The notes: generated by a model from the sequence alone, not told the origin. A stretch of 64,000 nt of DNA from Vulcanimicrobiota bacterium (GCA_003161435.1 PMOS01000008.1:1-64000); one strand, 5' to 3'; counted from the stretch's first letter, positions 8,525-16,940 are shown. Numbers and translations are program-made.

Positions 8525-10168
8525 GTGAAGAGAACACTCGCGATCGCTACGGCGGCATTGGTGCTGACCGCCTGCACCAAGACGGGGGGTGTAGGATCGA
8601 GCACGACCGGCGGCGGGCAAGCCGGGTCGCAGAAGAACGCGTACACGACCCCGCATGTCCTGCGGATCGGCGACACCCAAGACTTCGACAACCTCAACCC
8701 GCACTTGACTGCACTGCTGATCTTGGGCGATCTCTCGCAGCTGACCGAAGCGTATCTGGTGCGGTACGGTCACGACAACCGTCCGATCCCCGAGCTGGCG
8801 ACGATCGTTCCGACCCAGGCCAACGGCGGCGTGAGCAAAGACGGTTTGACGATCACCTGGCACCTGCGGCGCGGCGTCAAATGGTCCGACGGCGCGCCGT
8901 TCGACGGCGACGACGTGGTCTTCTCGACCAACGCCGTCAACAACCCGGCCAACAATGAGGTCGGTCGCGACGGCTGGGACTTGATCACCAAGATCGACGA
9001 GCCCGACAAGTACACGGTCGTGTACCATCTCAAGAAACCGTATTCAGGCTATCTGCCGTCGTTCTTCGGCTCCGCGGGCGCGAACCCGTGCGTGCTGCCC
9101 AAGCACATCCTCGGGAACTTGCCCAACATCAACCAGGCGCCGTACAACAGCAAGCCGATCGGCATCGGGCCGTTCCGCTACGTCGAGTGGACTCGCGGCG
9201 ACCACGTCACGCTCGAGGCGAACCCGTACTACTGGCGCGGCCAGCCCAAGATCAAGAAGATCATCTACAAGATCATTCCGGACCGCAACACGCTGCTCAC
9301 CCAGCTGCAGACCGGCGAGGTCGACATGTGGAACTACGTCCCGCCGGCCTACTACGATCGCGCGCACGCGCTCTCGAACATCACGACGTTTCGCGGACCG
9401 AGCTTCCTCTTCTCGCACGTCACCTTCAACACGTCGCATCCGGCGCTGAGCGAGAAGGTCGTGCGGCAAGCGTTGCGGCTCGCCACCGACCGCAAGCTGC
9501 TGCGCGACAAGATCAGCCACGGGATCGGGATCCTCCAGGAGAGCATGGTCACGCCGGCCAGCCCATTCGCCGTGAAGGTGCCCCAGATTCCGTACGACAT
9601 CGCCAAGGCCAACCAGATGCTCGATGGAGCCGGCTGGAAGCGCGGCGCCGATGGAATTCGGGCCAAGAACGGCGTGAAGCTGAACCTCGACTACGCGACG
9701 ACGACCGGATCTCCGGACAACGACGCGCGCATCGAGCAGATCCGCACGATGTGGCAGCAGATCGGCGTTTCGATCACGCCCAAGCGCTATAATACGGCGC
9801 TGTTTTTCCAACTCGTCGGTGGAATCGTCTACGGTGGGAAGTTCGACGTGACCGGCTTCTCCTGGCAGCTCACCCCCGACGGCGACCTCAACCCGTTTAC
9901 GTCGTGCGCTCTGTTGCCGCCGAAGGGGCAAAATCTCTCGCGGTTCTGCGATCCGAAGCTCGAGCCGCTCCTGCAGCAGGAGAAGACGGCCTACAACGAG
10001 GCCGACCGCAGGGCCATCATCGCCAAGGCGATGCCGATCGTCGTCGACGACGCCGCGTTCGAAGTGTTGTACATCCTCGAAGACGTGCACGCGTACAACA
10101 GCGATCTCACCAACTGGCACCCGAACAACACGACGCCCTACGACGACTTCTTGAACGTCGACATATAG
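8525..10168 (+). CDS. Peptide-type ABC transporter solute-binding lipoprotein (paralogue 3)
   Basis: A 547-residue family 5 solute-binding protein. A GTG start at 8525 has GAGGAG upstream, and the product begins with a lipoprotein signal with lipobox LTAC at residues 14-17 followed by a Gly/Ser linker. It is closest to paralogue 2 in the visible motifs (NPHL, KWSDGAPF, GIGPFRYVEW, RQALRLATDR, PKGQN). It starts 10 bases after the paralogue 2 stop and probably shares its transcript. The run of same-strand genes from 974 ends here. No transporter membrane component follows; the next gene is convergent. Confidence 0.87.
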   Translation: MKRTLAIATAALVLTACTKTGGVGSSTTGGGQAGSQKNAYTTPHVLRIGDTQDFDNLNPHLTALLILGDLSQLTEAYLVRYGHDNRPIPELATIVPTQANGGVSKDGLTITWHLRRGVKWSDGAPFDGDDVVFSTNAVNNPANNEVGRDGWDLITKIDEPDKYTVVYHLKKPYSGYLPSFFGSAGANPCVLPKHILGNLPNINQAPYNSKPIGIGPFRYVEWTRGDHVTLEANPYYWRGQPKIKKIIYKIIPDRNTLLTQLQTGEVDMWNYVPPAYYDRAHALSNITTFRGPSFLFSHVTFNTSHPALSEKVVRQALRLATDRKLLRDKISHGIGILQESMVTPASPFAVKVPQIPYDIAKANQMLDGAGWKRGADGIRAKNGVKLNLDYATTTGSPDNDARIEQIRTMWQQIGVSITPKRYNTALFFQLVGGIVYGGKFDVTGFSWQLTPDGDLNPFTSCALLPPKGQNLSRFCDPKLEPLLQQEKTAYNEADRRAIIAKAMPIVVDDAAFEVLYILEDVHAYNSDLTNWHPNNTTPYDDFLNVDI

Positions 10169-10223
10169 GTGTGTTGGCGCAAAGTGCGCCAACACTCGCG
10201 TTCGGCCTGCGGCCGATCCGCCG

Positions 10224-11633
10224 CTAAGCCGAGGGTCGTCGCCGGCTGGACAGGACGACGGCGACGCCGAGGACGACGCAGCCGGCCAGGGGGATCGCCC
10301 GTAGCGCACCCCAGGCCGGAACGCGCGCGTCGAGGCCGGCGGCGTGCTGCTCCGCGGCCCAGACTTCGCTTGCATCGGCGTCGGCGGGTGCGCGGTACGC
10401 GGCCGGGAGCGCGTCGGGCCAGGTCGGCGCGGGAAACGCACGCGCCAACGGGACCGCGGCACATGCCAGCACGATTAACGCGACGAACGGCACGAGGTCG
10501 GTGCGTGTCGTCCGCTCACCGCTCCCCATCACCACGAAGGTGCACGCGACGACCGCGCCGAGCGAGAGGATCTGGCCGGCCGCGGCCGGGCGCTGCGCGA
10601 TCCCCAGCCAGTCGACCAGAATCATCGCGGTCGCGACGCCGGCCCACACGCGCGACGTGCCCTGCGTGCGCAGGGCGAGCAGATAGAGCGGGATCAGCTC
10701 GAGCACGAAGTCGTGCTCGTGAAAGAACGGGATCGCCAGCGGGAGCGCAGCGATCGCGAGCAGTGTGCCGTCACGCGGCGCGAGGCGCAGCCGCACCGTG
10801 GCGACGATCGTCGCGGCGATGGCGCCGAGCGCGAAGACCGTGCCGATGACGTTCGCAACCGGATCGGCTGCGCCGAGCGCGGCCGCGATCGCGGCCGGCG
10901 TGTACTGAATCGTGACGAAGCGCTCGGCGTGGGCGTGTTGCGCGAGCCGGGCCGCGTAGGCGAACGCGCCGTGCAGACCGCCGCCCGCCCACAGCGACAG
11001 CAACGCGAACGCGGCGGCGCCGAGAACCGCGCAGAGCAGGGCGGTGCGGTCGCGCATCCGAGCGATCAGCGCCAGCGCGAGGTTGGGCTGCACTCCGCCG
11101 ATCAGCGTCGCGAGCGCACCGCCCGCGATCCAACGCCGTTCGTAGGCGACCAGCGCGCACGCGATCCCCGCGGCGGCGACCAGCGCGACTTGGCCGAGCG
11201 CGAAGTCGCTCGTCCCGGGTCCGCTGGCGATCCCAAACGCCGCGGCCGCGATCAGCGCGGCGATGCGCCGCGTGCCCACGAGCGCCAGCGCAGCGATGAA
11301 CAGCCCGCCGTACGCCGCCGCGAGGATCGCGGTCCAGCAGCGCAGGGCGAGCGCGTGCGGCAGCCGGGCGAGCGCGCCAAAGACCGGCAGCGCCGCCGCC
11401 GGACCGACGTACGGTAACAATTCGTCGCGCGTCGCGTCGACCCCGGCGATCCGTTGTTCGACGCTCCACACCGCGCGCGACCACGGATCGCCGCCCGCGT
11501 TCCACACCGCGCCCGCAGCGTAGTAGGCCTCGAAGTCGCGCCCGAACGGCCCCTGCGTCGGCGGCGGTCGCAGCAGCGAGTACGCGAGCACGGCGGCGAG
11601 CAAGGCTCCGGCGAGCGCGAGATTACGTCGCAG
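10224..11633 (-). CDS. GT87 (DUF2029) family integral membrane glycosyltransferase
   Basis: An integral membrane protein of about 470 residues with 10 or more hydrophobic segments. The GT87/DUF2029 signature is near the front: GRDFEAYYAAG followed by DPW. Members are polyprenyl-phosphate-sugar-dependent mannosyl- or arabinosyltransferase-like proteins with the active site outside the cytoplasmic membrane. The start is uncertain. CTG at 11633 overlaps the upstream stop and gives a sensible MRRNLALAG start; TTG at 11603 cuts into the first helix; an ATG near 11710 would overlap the previous gene by about 90 bases. It is last in the 13037 to 10224 operon. The donor and acceptor are unknown. Confidence 0.7.
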   Translation of the reverse strand: MRRNLALAGALLAAVLAYSLLRPPPTQGPFGRDFEAYYAAGAVWNAGGDPWSRAVWSVEQRIAGVDATRDELLPYVGPAAALPVFGALARLPHALALRCWTAILAAAYGGLFIAALALVGTRRIAALIAAAAFGIASGPGTSDFALGQVALVAAAGIACALVAYERRWIAGGALATLIGGVQPNLALALIARMRDRTALLCAVLGAAAFALLSLWAGGGLHGAFAYAARLAQHAHAERFVTIQYTPAAIAAALGAADPVANVIGTVFALGAIAATIVATVRLRLAPRDGTLLAIAALPLAIPFFHEHDFVLELIPLYLLALRTQGTSRVWAGVATAMILVDWLGIAQRPAAAGQILSLGAVVACTFVVMGSGERTTRTDLVPFVALIVLACAAVPLARAFPAPTWPDALPAAYRAPADADASEVWAAEQHAAGLDARVPAWGALRAIPLAGCVVLGVAVVLSSRRRPSA

Positions 11634-12195
11634 CGTAGAGTCCGAGGCGCTCGACGCGGCCGTCGTTCCCCATGACGTAGGCGACCCCGCCGGGGAAGCG
11701 CGCCTCATAGGTTTCGGCGAAGATGACCGGCGCGGGACCGCCGACCGCGGTGACGTAGCGCGCGTCGAGCGACGAGGTCGTCGCTCCGAGCGCGACGTCG
11801 CCCGGCGAAAGGCGCAGCGCACCGAAGTCGCGCGGCGCCAGCGCCGGTGCGCGATCGAGCTTCGGGATATAGCACTCGAGCGCGACGAGGACGGCATCGG
11901 CGTAGAACAGGCTCAGGAAGATGCGGTGTCCGTCGTCGCGCGCCGCGTACGTGTGCCAGCCGCGGATCGGATACGAGAAGCCGACACCGAATGCGTGCTC
12001 GACCGCGTTGCGGCGCGTTTCACCGACCGCGAACACGAGGCGCTCGCAGGCGAGGACGACCGGGCGATCGAGCGGCGCGGGCGGGACGTTGCGCCGTGCG
12101 CGGTTCGCCTCGTACACGCGCGCGAGAACCTCGACCGCGCGCTGCATCGCGAAATCCGGTGCGACGGGATCCGCCGGATCGTCCTCGCGGCTCAC
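11623..12195 (-). CDS. Conserved-looking hypothetical protein, 190 aa
   Basis: I do not recognise a family. A GTG start at 12195 overlaps the M50 protease stop (GTGA), so the two are translationally coupled. The protein is a soluble alpha/beta type without a signal peptide or membrane segment. A helical N-terminal third (AMQRAVEVLARVYEANRARR) is followed by a strand-rich part with GWHTYAARDDGHRIF and two aromatic-rich segments. The stop lies inside the start region of the GT87 gene. Position between a membrane protease and a membrane glycosyltransferase suggests an envelope-related role, but this is only context. Confidence 0.65.
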   Translation of the reverse strand: MSREDDPADPVAPDFAMQRAVEVLARVYEANRARRNVPPAPLDRPVVLACERLVFAVGETRRNAVEHAFGVGFSYPIRGWHTYAARDDGHRIFLSLFYADAVLVALECYIPKLDRAPALAPRDFGALRLSPGDVALGATTSSLDARYVTAVGGPAPVIFAETYEARFPGGVAYVMGNDGRVERLGLYAAT

Positions 12196-13037
12196 GTGTG
12201 CTGCGTCAAATGGTGCGGATCGATGTTGGTCGCCGCAGCGCCGGCGCCGGCGATCCCCAGCAGCGCGAAGTACGCGATGGCGAGGATCAGGCGCTGCTGC
12301 CCCGAGACGATCTGGATGGTCGGGTCGACGACGCCGCGGAACGCTGCGATCCCGCGCGGGATCGACGAGAACAGCACCAGCAACACGATCACGATGGTGA
12401 AGATCGAGAACTGTCGCAGATACACCAGCGCCCCGATCAGCAGGACCGCGCCGACCAGCCAAATGCGGCCGTCGATCGCGCCCGCGACCCGCCCGCCGTC
12501 CAGCGGTATCGCCGGGATCAAGTTGAACAGGTTGATGAAGAATCCGAAGTAGGCCGCCGCGATCCAAAAATTATCGCCGGTGCTCAAACCGAAGCCCCAG
12601 CAGATCGCCGAGGCGGCGATTCCGAACACGGGCCCCATGATCGCGGCAAATGCGTTGTGCGCCGGTTCCACCGACATCGGCGAGCTGACGAACGCGCCGA
12701 AGCCCGGGATGAACGTCGGCAGCGACGCGGGGATGCCGAGGTTGCGGAAGGTCAGGTAGTGGCCCAGTTCGTGCACCAAGAGCAACGCGACGAGGACGAT
12801 GCCGAACTTCCAGCCGAAGAACAGCGCGTAGAAGATGACCGAGAGAAACATCGACCCGAAGCTCAGCGCGAGCTTCGGCGCCAAGATCAGCCATTTGAGC
12901 GAAGTGAGCGCCAGTAGGATCGCCTTGAACTTGAGCGCCGCCGCGCCCAGCGCGACCAGGATCCCCCCGGCGGTCCCCGCTCCACGCCGCCGTTGCGGTG
13001 GCAGCCGCGACCGAAGGCCGTCGTCGTCGTCATGCAT
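12192..13037 (-). CDS. Site-2 protease family (M50) intramembrane metalloprotease
   Basis: A 281-residue polytopic membrane protein. The zinc ligands of M50 proteases are present: HELGH at residues 89-93 inside a hydrophobic segment, and the distal IPLDGGR motif near residue 185, where the Asp is the third ligand. Six or so transmembrane segments flank them, and there is no PDZ domain, as in the compact SREBP-like subfamily. The ATG start at 13037 overlaps, head to head, the ATG of the divergent amidase gene at 13032 (ATGCAT). Substrates of such proteases are usually membrane-bound regulators or signal peptides; none is identifiable here. Confidence 0.85.
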   Translation of the reverse strand: MHDDDDGLRSRLPPQRRRGAGTAGGILVALGAAALKFKAILLALTSLKWLILAPKLALSFGSMFLSVIFYALFFGWKFGIVLVALLLVHELGHYLTFRNLGIPASLPTFIPGFGAFVSSPMSVEPAHNAFAAIMGPVFGIAASAICWGFGLSTGDNFWIAAAYFGFFINLFNLIPAIPLDGGRVAGAIDGRIWLVGAVLLIGALVYLRQFSIFTIVIVLLVLFSSIPRGIAAFRGVVDPTIQIVSGQQRLILAIAYFALLGIAGAGAAATNIDPHHLTQHT

Positions 13038-13610
13038 CAGCCACTAGTTCTCGCTCCGGCCGTCCCGCTCCGTGAATGGCGCCCGAACTTGCCGGCAGGA
13101 GACTTGCGCTCGATCTCGTTGCACTGGACCGGCCACGACTACGAGCGCGTCTTTCCCGCCTACCATTTTTGCATCAGCCGGCCCGAGGACGTCCTGGTTC
13201 ACCACACGCACGATCTGCGCGAGAACATGCGCGACGTGCGGCTCGACCCCGAGCGACCCTACGCACCGCACACGCGCGGCCGAAACTCCTGGTCGATCGG
13301 CCTGTCGGTTGCGGCGATGGAAGGTGCGACGCCGTCGGATTTCGGCGCCTACCCGGTCACCGCCGCGCAGCTCGATGCGCTGTGCCGCGTCGCCGCGACG
13401 CTGGCGCGTTTCTACGGCATCGACGTCGCCGCGGTCCGCACGCACGCCGAAGCCGCGCTCGACGACGGATACTTCGGCGCCGGCGACGATCAGTTGCGTT
13501 GGGACATCGCACGCTTTCAACCCTCGGCCGCGCCGCTCGAACGCGCGGAGGCCACCACTGCGGGCGACGAATTTCGCCGCCGCATCGCCGGGCTGCTCGT
13601 GCGTGGCTAA
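13032..13610 (+). CDS. N-acetylmuramoyl-L-alanine amidase-like protein
   Basis: A 192-residue protein with the amidase_2/PGRP pattern: a first ligand-type motif in SISLHWTGHDY, AYHFCIS, and later NSWSIGLSVAAMEG and RTHAEAA. It would cleave the bond between N-acetylmuramic acid and the peptide stem of peptidoglycan. No signal peptide is visible from the ATG at 13032, so it would be cytoplasmic (recycling type) unless a different start or export route is used. The start overlaps that of the divergent M50 gene. The small membrane protein gene overlaps its end by 8 bases. Confidence 0.72.
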   Translation: MHQPLVLAPAVPLREWRPNLPAGDLRSISLHWTGHDYERVFPAYHFCISRPEDVLVHHTHDLRENMRDVRLDPERPYAPHTRGRNSWSIGLSVAAMEGATPSDFGAYPVTAAQLDALCRVAATLARFYGIDVAAVRTHAEAALDDGYFGAGDDQLRWDIARFQPSAAPLERAEATTAGDEFRRRIAGLLVRG

Positions 13611-13716
13611 GGCCGTGCGGATCGTGTTATGGGCGTTGCTCTGGCTCGCGGCCGCGCTCGTCGTCGTCATGACGTGGCATCCCTGGGTCGTACCGTGGAC
13701 GGGGGTGAAGCGATGA
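13603..13716 (+). CDS. Single-span mini membrane protein, 37 aa
   Basis: A short frame from GTG 13603 to TGA 13716, overlapping the amidase end (8 bases) and the NADH dehydrogenase ATG (ATGA). Translation gives a positively charged start (AKAVR), one strong hydrophobic segment of Leu, Trp, Ala and Val (about residues 7-23), and a short tail ending VPWTGVKR. The coupling on both sides and the clean transmembrane segment support it as real. Without it there would be about 100 bases of unexplained sequence in a tightly packed operon. Function unknown; a small subunit or anchor for Ndh is possible. Confidence 0.5.
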   Translation: MAKAVRIVLWALLWLAAALVVVMTWHPWVVPWTGVKR

Positions 13717-15050
13717 AGCGGATCGTGGTTCTGGGCGGCGGTTTCGCGGGCGTCGCGGTCGCGCGCCGGCTCGAGCGAAAGCTGCGGCGAGACGAAGCGG
13801 AGATCGCGCTCGTCAGCCGCGACAACTTCACGCTGTTCACCCCGATGCTGCCCGAGGTGAGCTCGGGCGGACTCGAGCCGCGTCACGTCGCGACCCCGGT
13901 TCGCGCGCAATTGCACCGCACGACGTTCGTGCTGGGAGAGATCGCGCAGCTCGACCTGGCCGAGCGTTTCGTCGAAGCGCGCCACCCGCTCACCGACGCG
14001 ATGACGCGGCTGGAGTACGACCATCTCGTCCTCGCCCTGGGGAGCGTCACGTCGACGTTCGGGATCCCCGGCGTGGCGGAGCACACGCTCGCGCTCAAGA
14101 CGCTCGAAGATGCGGAGACGCTGCGCAATCGCGTCGTCGCGGCGCTCGAACAAGCGGTCGTGACGCCACCGGGGCCACGGCGCGAGCGGTTGCTGACGTT
14201 TGCCGTCGTCGGCGGCGGTTACACCGGTTGCGAATGCGCCGGCGAGCTGGTCGACTTCTTTCGCTCGATCTTGCCCTTCTATCATCCGCTGCTGCTGGCC
14301 GACGTGCGCATGGTGCTGATCGAGGCCGGGCCCGCGCTGCTCCCCGATCTGCCCGCCGCGATGGGCCGGTACACGACGCGCAACCTCTCGCGCCGCCGGG
14401 TCGAGCTGGTGATCGGCGACGGCGTAACGCACATCGACGAGAGCGGGATCACGTTGAAGTCCGGGACGCTGATCGGGGCGGGGACCGTCGTGTGGAGCGC
14501 CGGCGTGCGCCCGTCGCCGATTCTCGCGTCGCTGCCGGGCTGCGAGCACGCGCGCAACGGCGGGTTGGTGGTGAACCAAGACATGTCGGTGATCGGCTGC
14601 AACGGCGTCTGGGCGCTCGGCGACTGCGCGTGGATACCTACCAAGCCGGCCGCCGAACAGAGCGACAAATCCGCCTGGTACCCGCCGACGGCGCAGCATG
14701 CGATTCGTGAAGGCCCTGCGCTCGCCGACAACATCATCGCGACGCTGCGCGGCCGCCCGACCAAACCGTTCAGCTACAACTCGCTGGGAACGATGGCCTC
14801 GCTGGGGGCGCGCCGCGGTGTCGCCGCGTTGCCGGGAGGCATCGTGCTGACCGGCTTCCTCGCCTGGTTCCTGTGGCGCTCGTACTACCTCGTGCGATTG
14901 CCGGGCCTCGACCGCCAAGTGCGCGTTGCGTTCGACTGGACGCTCGGGCTGGTCTTCCCGCGCGACATCGCCGAGTTGCGGCTGTACACCGAGCGCGGCC
15001 AGCACCAGGCGGAGGCCGATGCGGGTTTGGACGCGCCGCCGCGCCCGTGA
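13713..15050 (+). CDS. ndh: Type II NADH dehydrogenase (NDH-2-like FAD oxidoreductase)
   Basis: A 445-residue flavoprotein that would pass electrons from NADH to quinone without proton pumping, bound to the inner face of the cytoplasmic membrane. The FAD dinucleotide-binding motif GGGFAG is at residues 8-13, the second (NADH) Rossmann motif is VVGGGYTGCE near 165, and the flavin-contacting WALGDCAW is near 305. The C-terminal part has the hydrophobic, membrane-associating WFLWRSYYL region typical of NDH-2. The start is ATG at 13713 within the stop of the mini membrane protein, with GGGGGTGAAG in front. Confidence 0.85.
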   Translation: MKRIVVLGGGFAGVAVARRLERKLRRDEAEIALVSRDNFTLFTPMLPEVSSGGLEPRHVATPVRAQLHRTTFVLGEIAQLDLAERFVEARHPLTDAMTRLEYDHLVLALGSVTSTFGIPGVAEHTLALKTLEDAETLRNRVVAALEQAVVTPPGPRRERLLTFAVVGGGYTGCECAGELVDFFRSILPFYHPLLLADVRMVLIEAGPALLPDLPAAMGRYTTRNLSRRRVELVIGDGVTHIDESGITLKSGTLIGAGTVVWSAGVRPSPILASLPGCEHARNGGLVVNQDMSVIGCNGVWALGDCAWIPTKPAAEQSDKSAWYPPTAQHAIREGPALADNIIATLRGRPTKPFSYNSLGTMASLGARRGVAALPGGIVLTGFLAWFLWRSYYLVRLPGLDRQVRVAFDWTLGLVFPRDIAELRLYTERGQHQAEADAGLDAPPRP

Positions 15051-15058
15051 CGGCGCCC

Positions 15059-15088
15059 TTGACAGGGGCGGCGCGCTCGGCGTAGGTT
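15059..15088 (+). promoter_or_regulatory. Sigma-70-type promoter, probably leaderless
   Basis: A perfect TTGACA (15059-15064) is followed after 18 bases by TAGGTT (15083-15088), which fits the TANNNT consensus. Six bases separate it from the ATG at 15095, so the transcript would be expected to begin at or next to the start codon. No Shine-Dalgarno sequence precedes that ATG. An alternative -10 (TATAAC, 15088-15093) has a 23-base spacer and is less likely. Confidence 0.6.
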
Positions 15089-15094
15089 ATAACT

Positions 15095-15805
15095 ATGTTT
15101 TTAGTTTTGGCGACCTTGACGATTCCGTTCGACTACAACGGGACGCTGCGCCCGGGCCAGACGCTGACGATCCGCGACATCAACGGCAGCGTCCGCGTGC
15201 GCACCGGCGACCGGCTCGCGATCCACGCCATCAAGCGCGGCGAGCGCAGCGATCCCAACACGGTCGCCATTCGCGTCGAGAACGGCGCGAGCGGCATCGT
15301 CGTCTGCGTTCGCTATCCGCCCGATCCGAATCGCGGTTGCGACGAATCGAACCAGTCCTACGGTAACCAGAACAACGACACGTCGGTCGCGTTCGACGTG
15401 ACGGTGCCGCACGGTGTCGGCGTGGACGCGCGGAGCGTGAACGGCTCGGTCGACGTCGTCAACGACGGCCCGACCGACGCGTCGACCGTGAACGGCAGCG
15501 TCCGCGTCGAGGGCCGCGACGTTCGGACGGCGAGGACGGTGAATGGCTCGGTGGCCGTGACCATTCTCGATCGCAATCACGGCACGCTCGACGCCAAGAC
15601 GGTGAACGGCTCGATCGACGTGAGGCTGCCGGCCGGCGCCGGCCTCACCGTCGACGCAAAGACGGTGACCGGCGGCATCACCGCCCAAGGGCTCAACGTC
15701 GAACACCCGCGCTACGGTCCCGGCGCGAGCGTGAGCGGCACGCTCGGCGACGGCGGCCGGCGCCTGAACCTCAACACCGTGAACGGCTCGATCACGCTGC
15801 ACTGA
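15095..15805 (+). CDS. DUF4097-type beta-helix repeat protein
   Basis: A 236-residue protein whose second half is built from repeats of the form VNGSV (INGSVRV, VNGSVDV, VNGSVRV, VNGSVAV, VNGSIDV, VTGGITA, VNGSITL), the hallmark of DUF4097/adhesin-like beta-solenoids. A short hydrophobic N-terminus (MFLVLATLTIP) could be a minimal export signal. A Cys pair (VVCVRY, NRGCDE) near residue 70-85 may form a disulfide. These proteins are mostly exported and uncharacterised, often next to envelope-stress genes. It has its own promoter and no ribosome-binding site. Confidence 0.75.
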   Translation: MFLVLATLTIPFDYNGTLRPGQTLTIRDINGSVRVRTGDRLAIHAIKRGERSDPNTVAIRVENGASGIVVCVRYPPDPNRGCDESNQSYGNQNNDTSVAFDVTVPHGVGVDARSVNGSVDVVNDGPTDASTVNGSVRVEGRDVRTARTVNGSVAVTILDRNHGTLDAKTVNGSIDVRLPAGAGLTVDAKTVTGGITAQGLNVEHPRYGPGASVSGTLGDGGRRLNLNTVNGSITLH

Positions 15806-15838
15806 CCGCGCGCCGCACCGGTTCGCGGCCGATCGGCC

Positions 15839-16852
15839 TCAGGTCAGCCAGGCGTCGTCGGGGCCGGCGTACGTGTTGCCGTAGAGTGTCTCGGCGGCGG
15901 GATACGGCTCGGCTTCGATCTCGTCGGTCGTACGATTGACGAGATCGGCGATCTCGCGCTTGAGGGCCTTGACCTCGTCGGCGGCGAGGACGCCGCGCTC
16001 GAGCAGAGAGCGCTCGAAGACCGGGACCGGATCGCTCGGGCGGTGCTCCGCGACTTCGTCGCGCGTCCGGTACGTGCGGTCGTCGTCGTCGGTCGTGTGC
16101 GAGAGAAAACGATAGCACTTCGACTCGACCAGGACCGGGCCGCGGCCGGACGCCGCGTGCGCGCGCGCGTCACGGACGGTCGTGTACACGGCGACCGGAT
16201 CGAAGCCGTCGCACGTCACGCCGAGCATCCCATACCCAGCGGCGCGCGTCGCGACGGTCGGGATGCGCATCTGTTTGCTGATGTGGGTCGAGATCGCCCA
16301 CTCGTTGTTCTCGCACAGAAAGAGCACCGGCAGCGCGTGGACCGCCGCGAAGTTGAGCGCTTCGTGCCACTCGCCCTGCGAGGTCGCACCTTCGCCGAAC
16401 TGGCAGAACACGACGCGATCGGTCGCGCCGCCGCGCTTGACGGCCCAGGCTGCCCCGACGGCGTGCGTGCACTGCGCCGCGATGATCGACGAGATCGACG
16501 CGATGCCCAACGCGCGCGCGGTGACGTGGTTGATGATCGAACGGCCGCCGGTCGTGTCGCCGGCGCGCGCGAGCTGCGAGCGGAACAAATCGGCCAGCGG
16601 AAATCCGCAGGACAGGACGAGTCCGGTGTTGCGGTAGTACGGGTAGAGAAGATCCTTGCCGCGCTCGAAGGCGAGTCCGGTCCCGGCTTGGACGGCCTCG
16701 TGACCCTCCGAGCCCATTGCGATGCCGATCTTCCCTTGGCGGTTGAGCTGAAAGCCGCGCGTGTCGACGGCGCGCTGCGTGATCATGTCGCGGTAGAGGG
16801 TGAGCAGTTGTTCGCGGCTGAGCTCGGTTCCGGCCGGGGTCGTCGTCGCCAT
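15839..16852 (-). CDS. 2-oxo acid dehydrogenase E1 component, alpha subunit (BCKDH-like)
   Basis: A 337-residue thiamine-diphosphate enzyme subunit that would decarboxylate branched-chain 2-oxo acids and acylate the lipoyl group of E2. The ThDP motif runs from GEGATSQGEW to CENNEWA, about 27 residues apart. HVTARALG and the Ser-bearing loop YRFLSHTTDDDD match the E1-alpha of the branched-chain complex better than that of pyruvate dehydrogenase. The ATG at 16852 was chosen because the family begins near SREQLLTLYRDM; upstream sequence is low complexity. No E1-beta, E2 or E3 gene is next to it. Confidence 0.82.
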   Translation of the reverse strand: MATTTPAGTELSREQLLTLYRDMITQRAVDTRGFQLNRQGKIGIAMGSEGHEAVQAGTGLAFERGKDLLYPYYRNTGLVLSCGFPLADLFRSQLARAGDTTGGRSIINHVTARALGIASISSIIAAQCTHAVGAAWAVKRGGATDRVVFCQFGEGATSQGEWHEALNFAAVHALPVLFLCENNEWAISTHISKQMRIPTVATRAAGYGMLGVTCDGFDPVAVYTTVRDARAHAASGRGPVLVESKCYRFLSHTTDDDDRTYRTRDEVAEHRPSDPVPVFERSLLERGVLAADEVKALKREIADLVNRTTDEIEAEPYPAAETLYGNTYAGPDDAWLT

Positions 16853-16940
16853 CGGCGAGAGCGTTCCCCCAACGGGATCGCGCGCCCCTACCAAGCGGTC
16901 GGGCGGGGAAGCACCCTGCGTGCGTCGGAAGCATGACGGG

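Noticed and set aside
13044-15005. 653-codon minus-strand open frame across amidase and ndh
   Set aside because: Arg-rich shadow frame; both plus-strand genes have clear catalytic motifs.
15083-15093. TATAAC as the -10 for the DUF4097 gene
   Set aside because: It would need a 23-base spacer to TTGACA; TAGGTT with 18 bases is the better fit.
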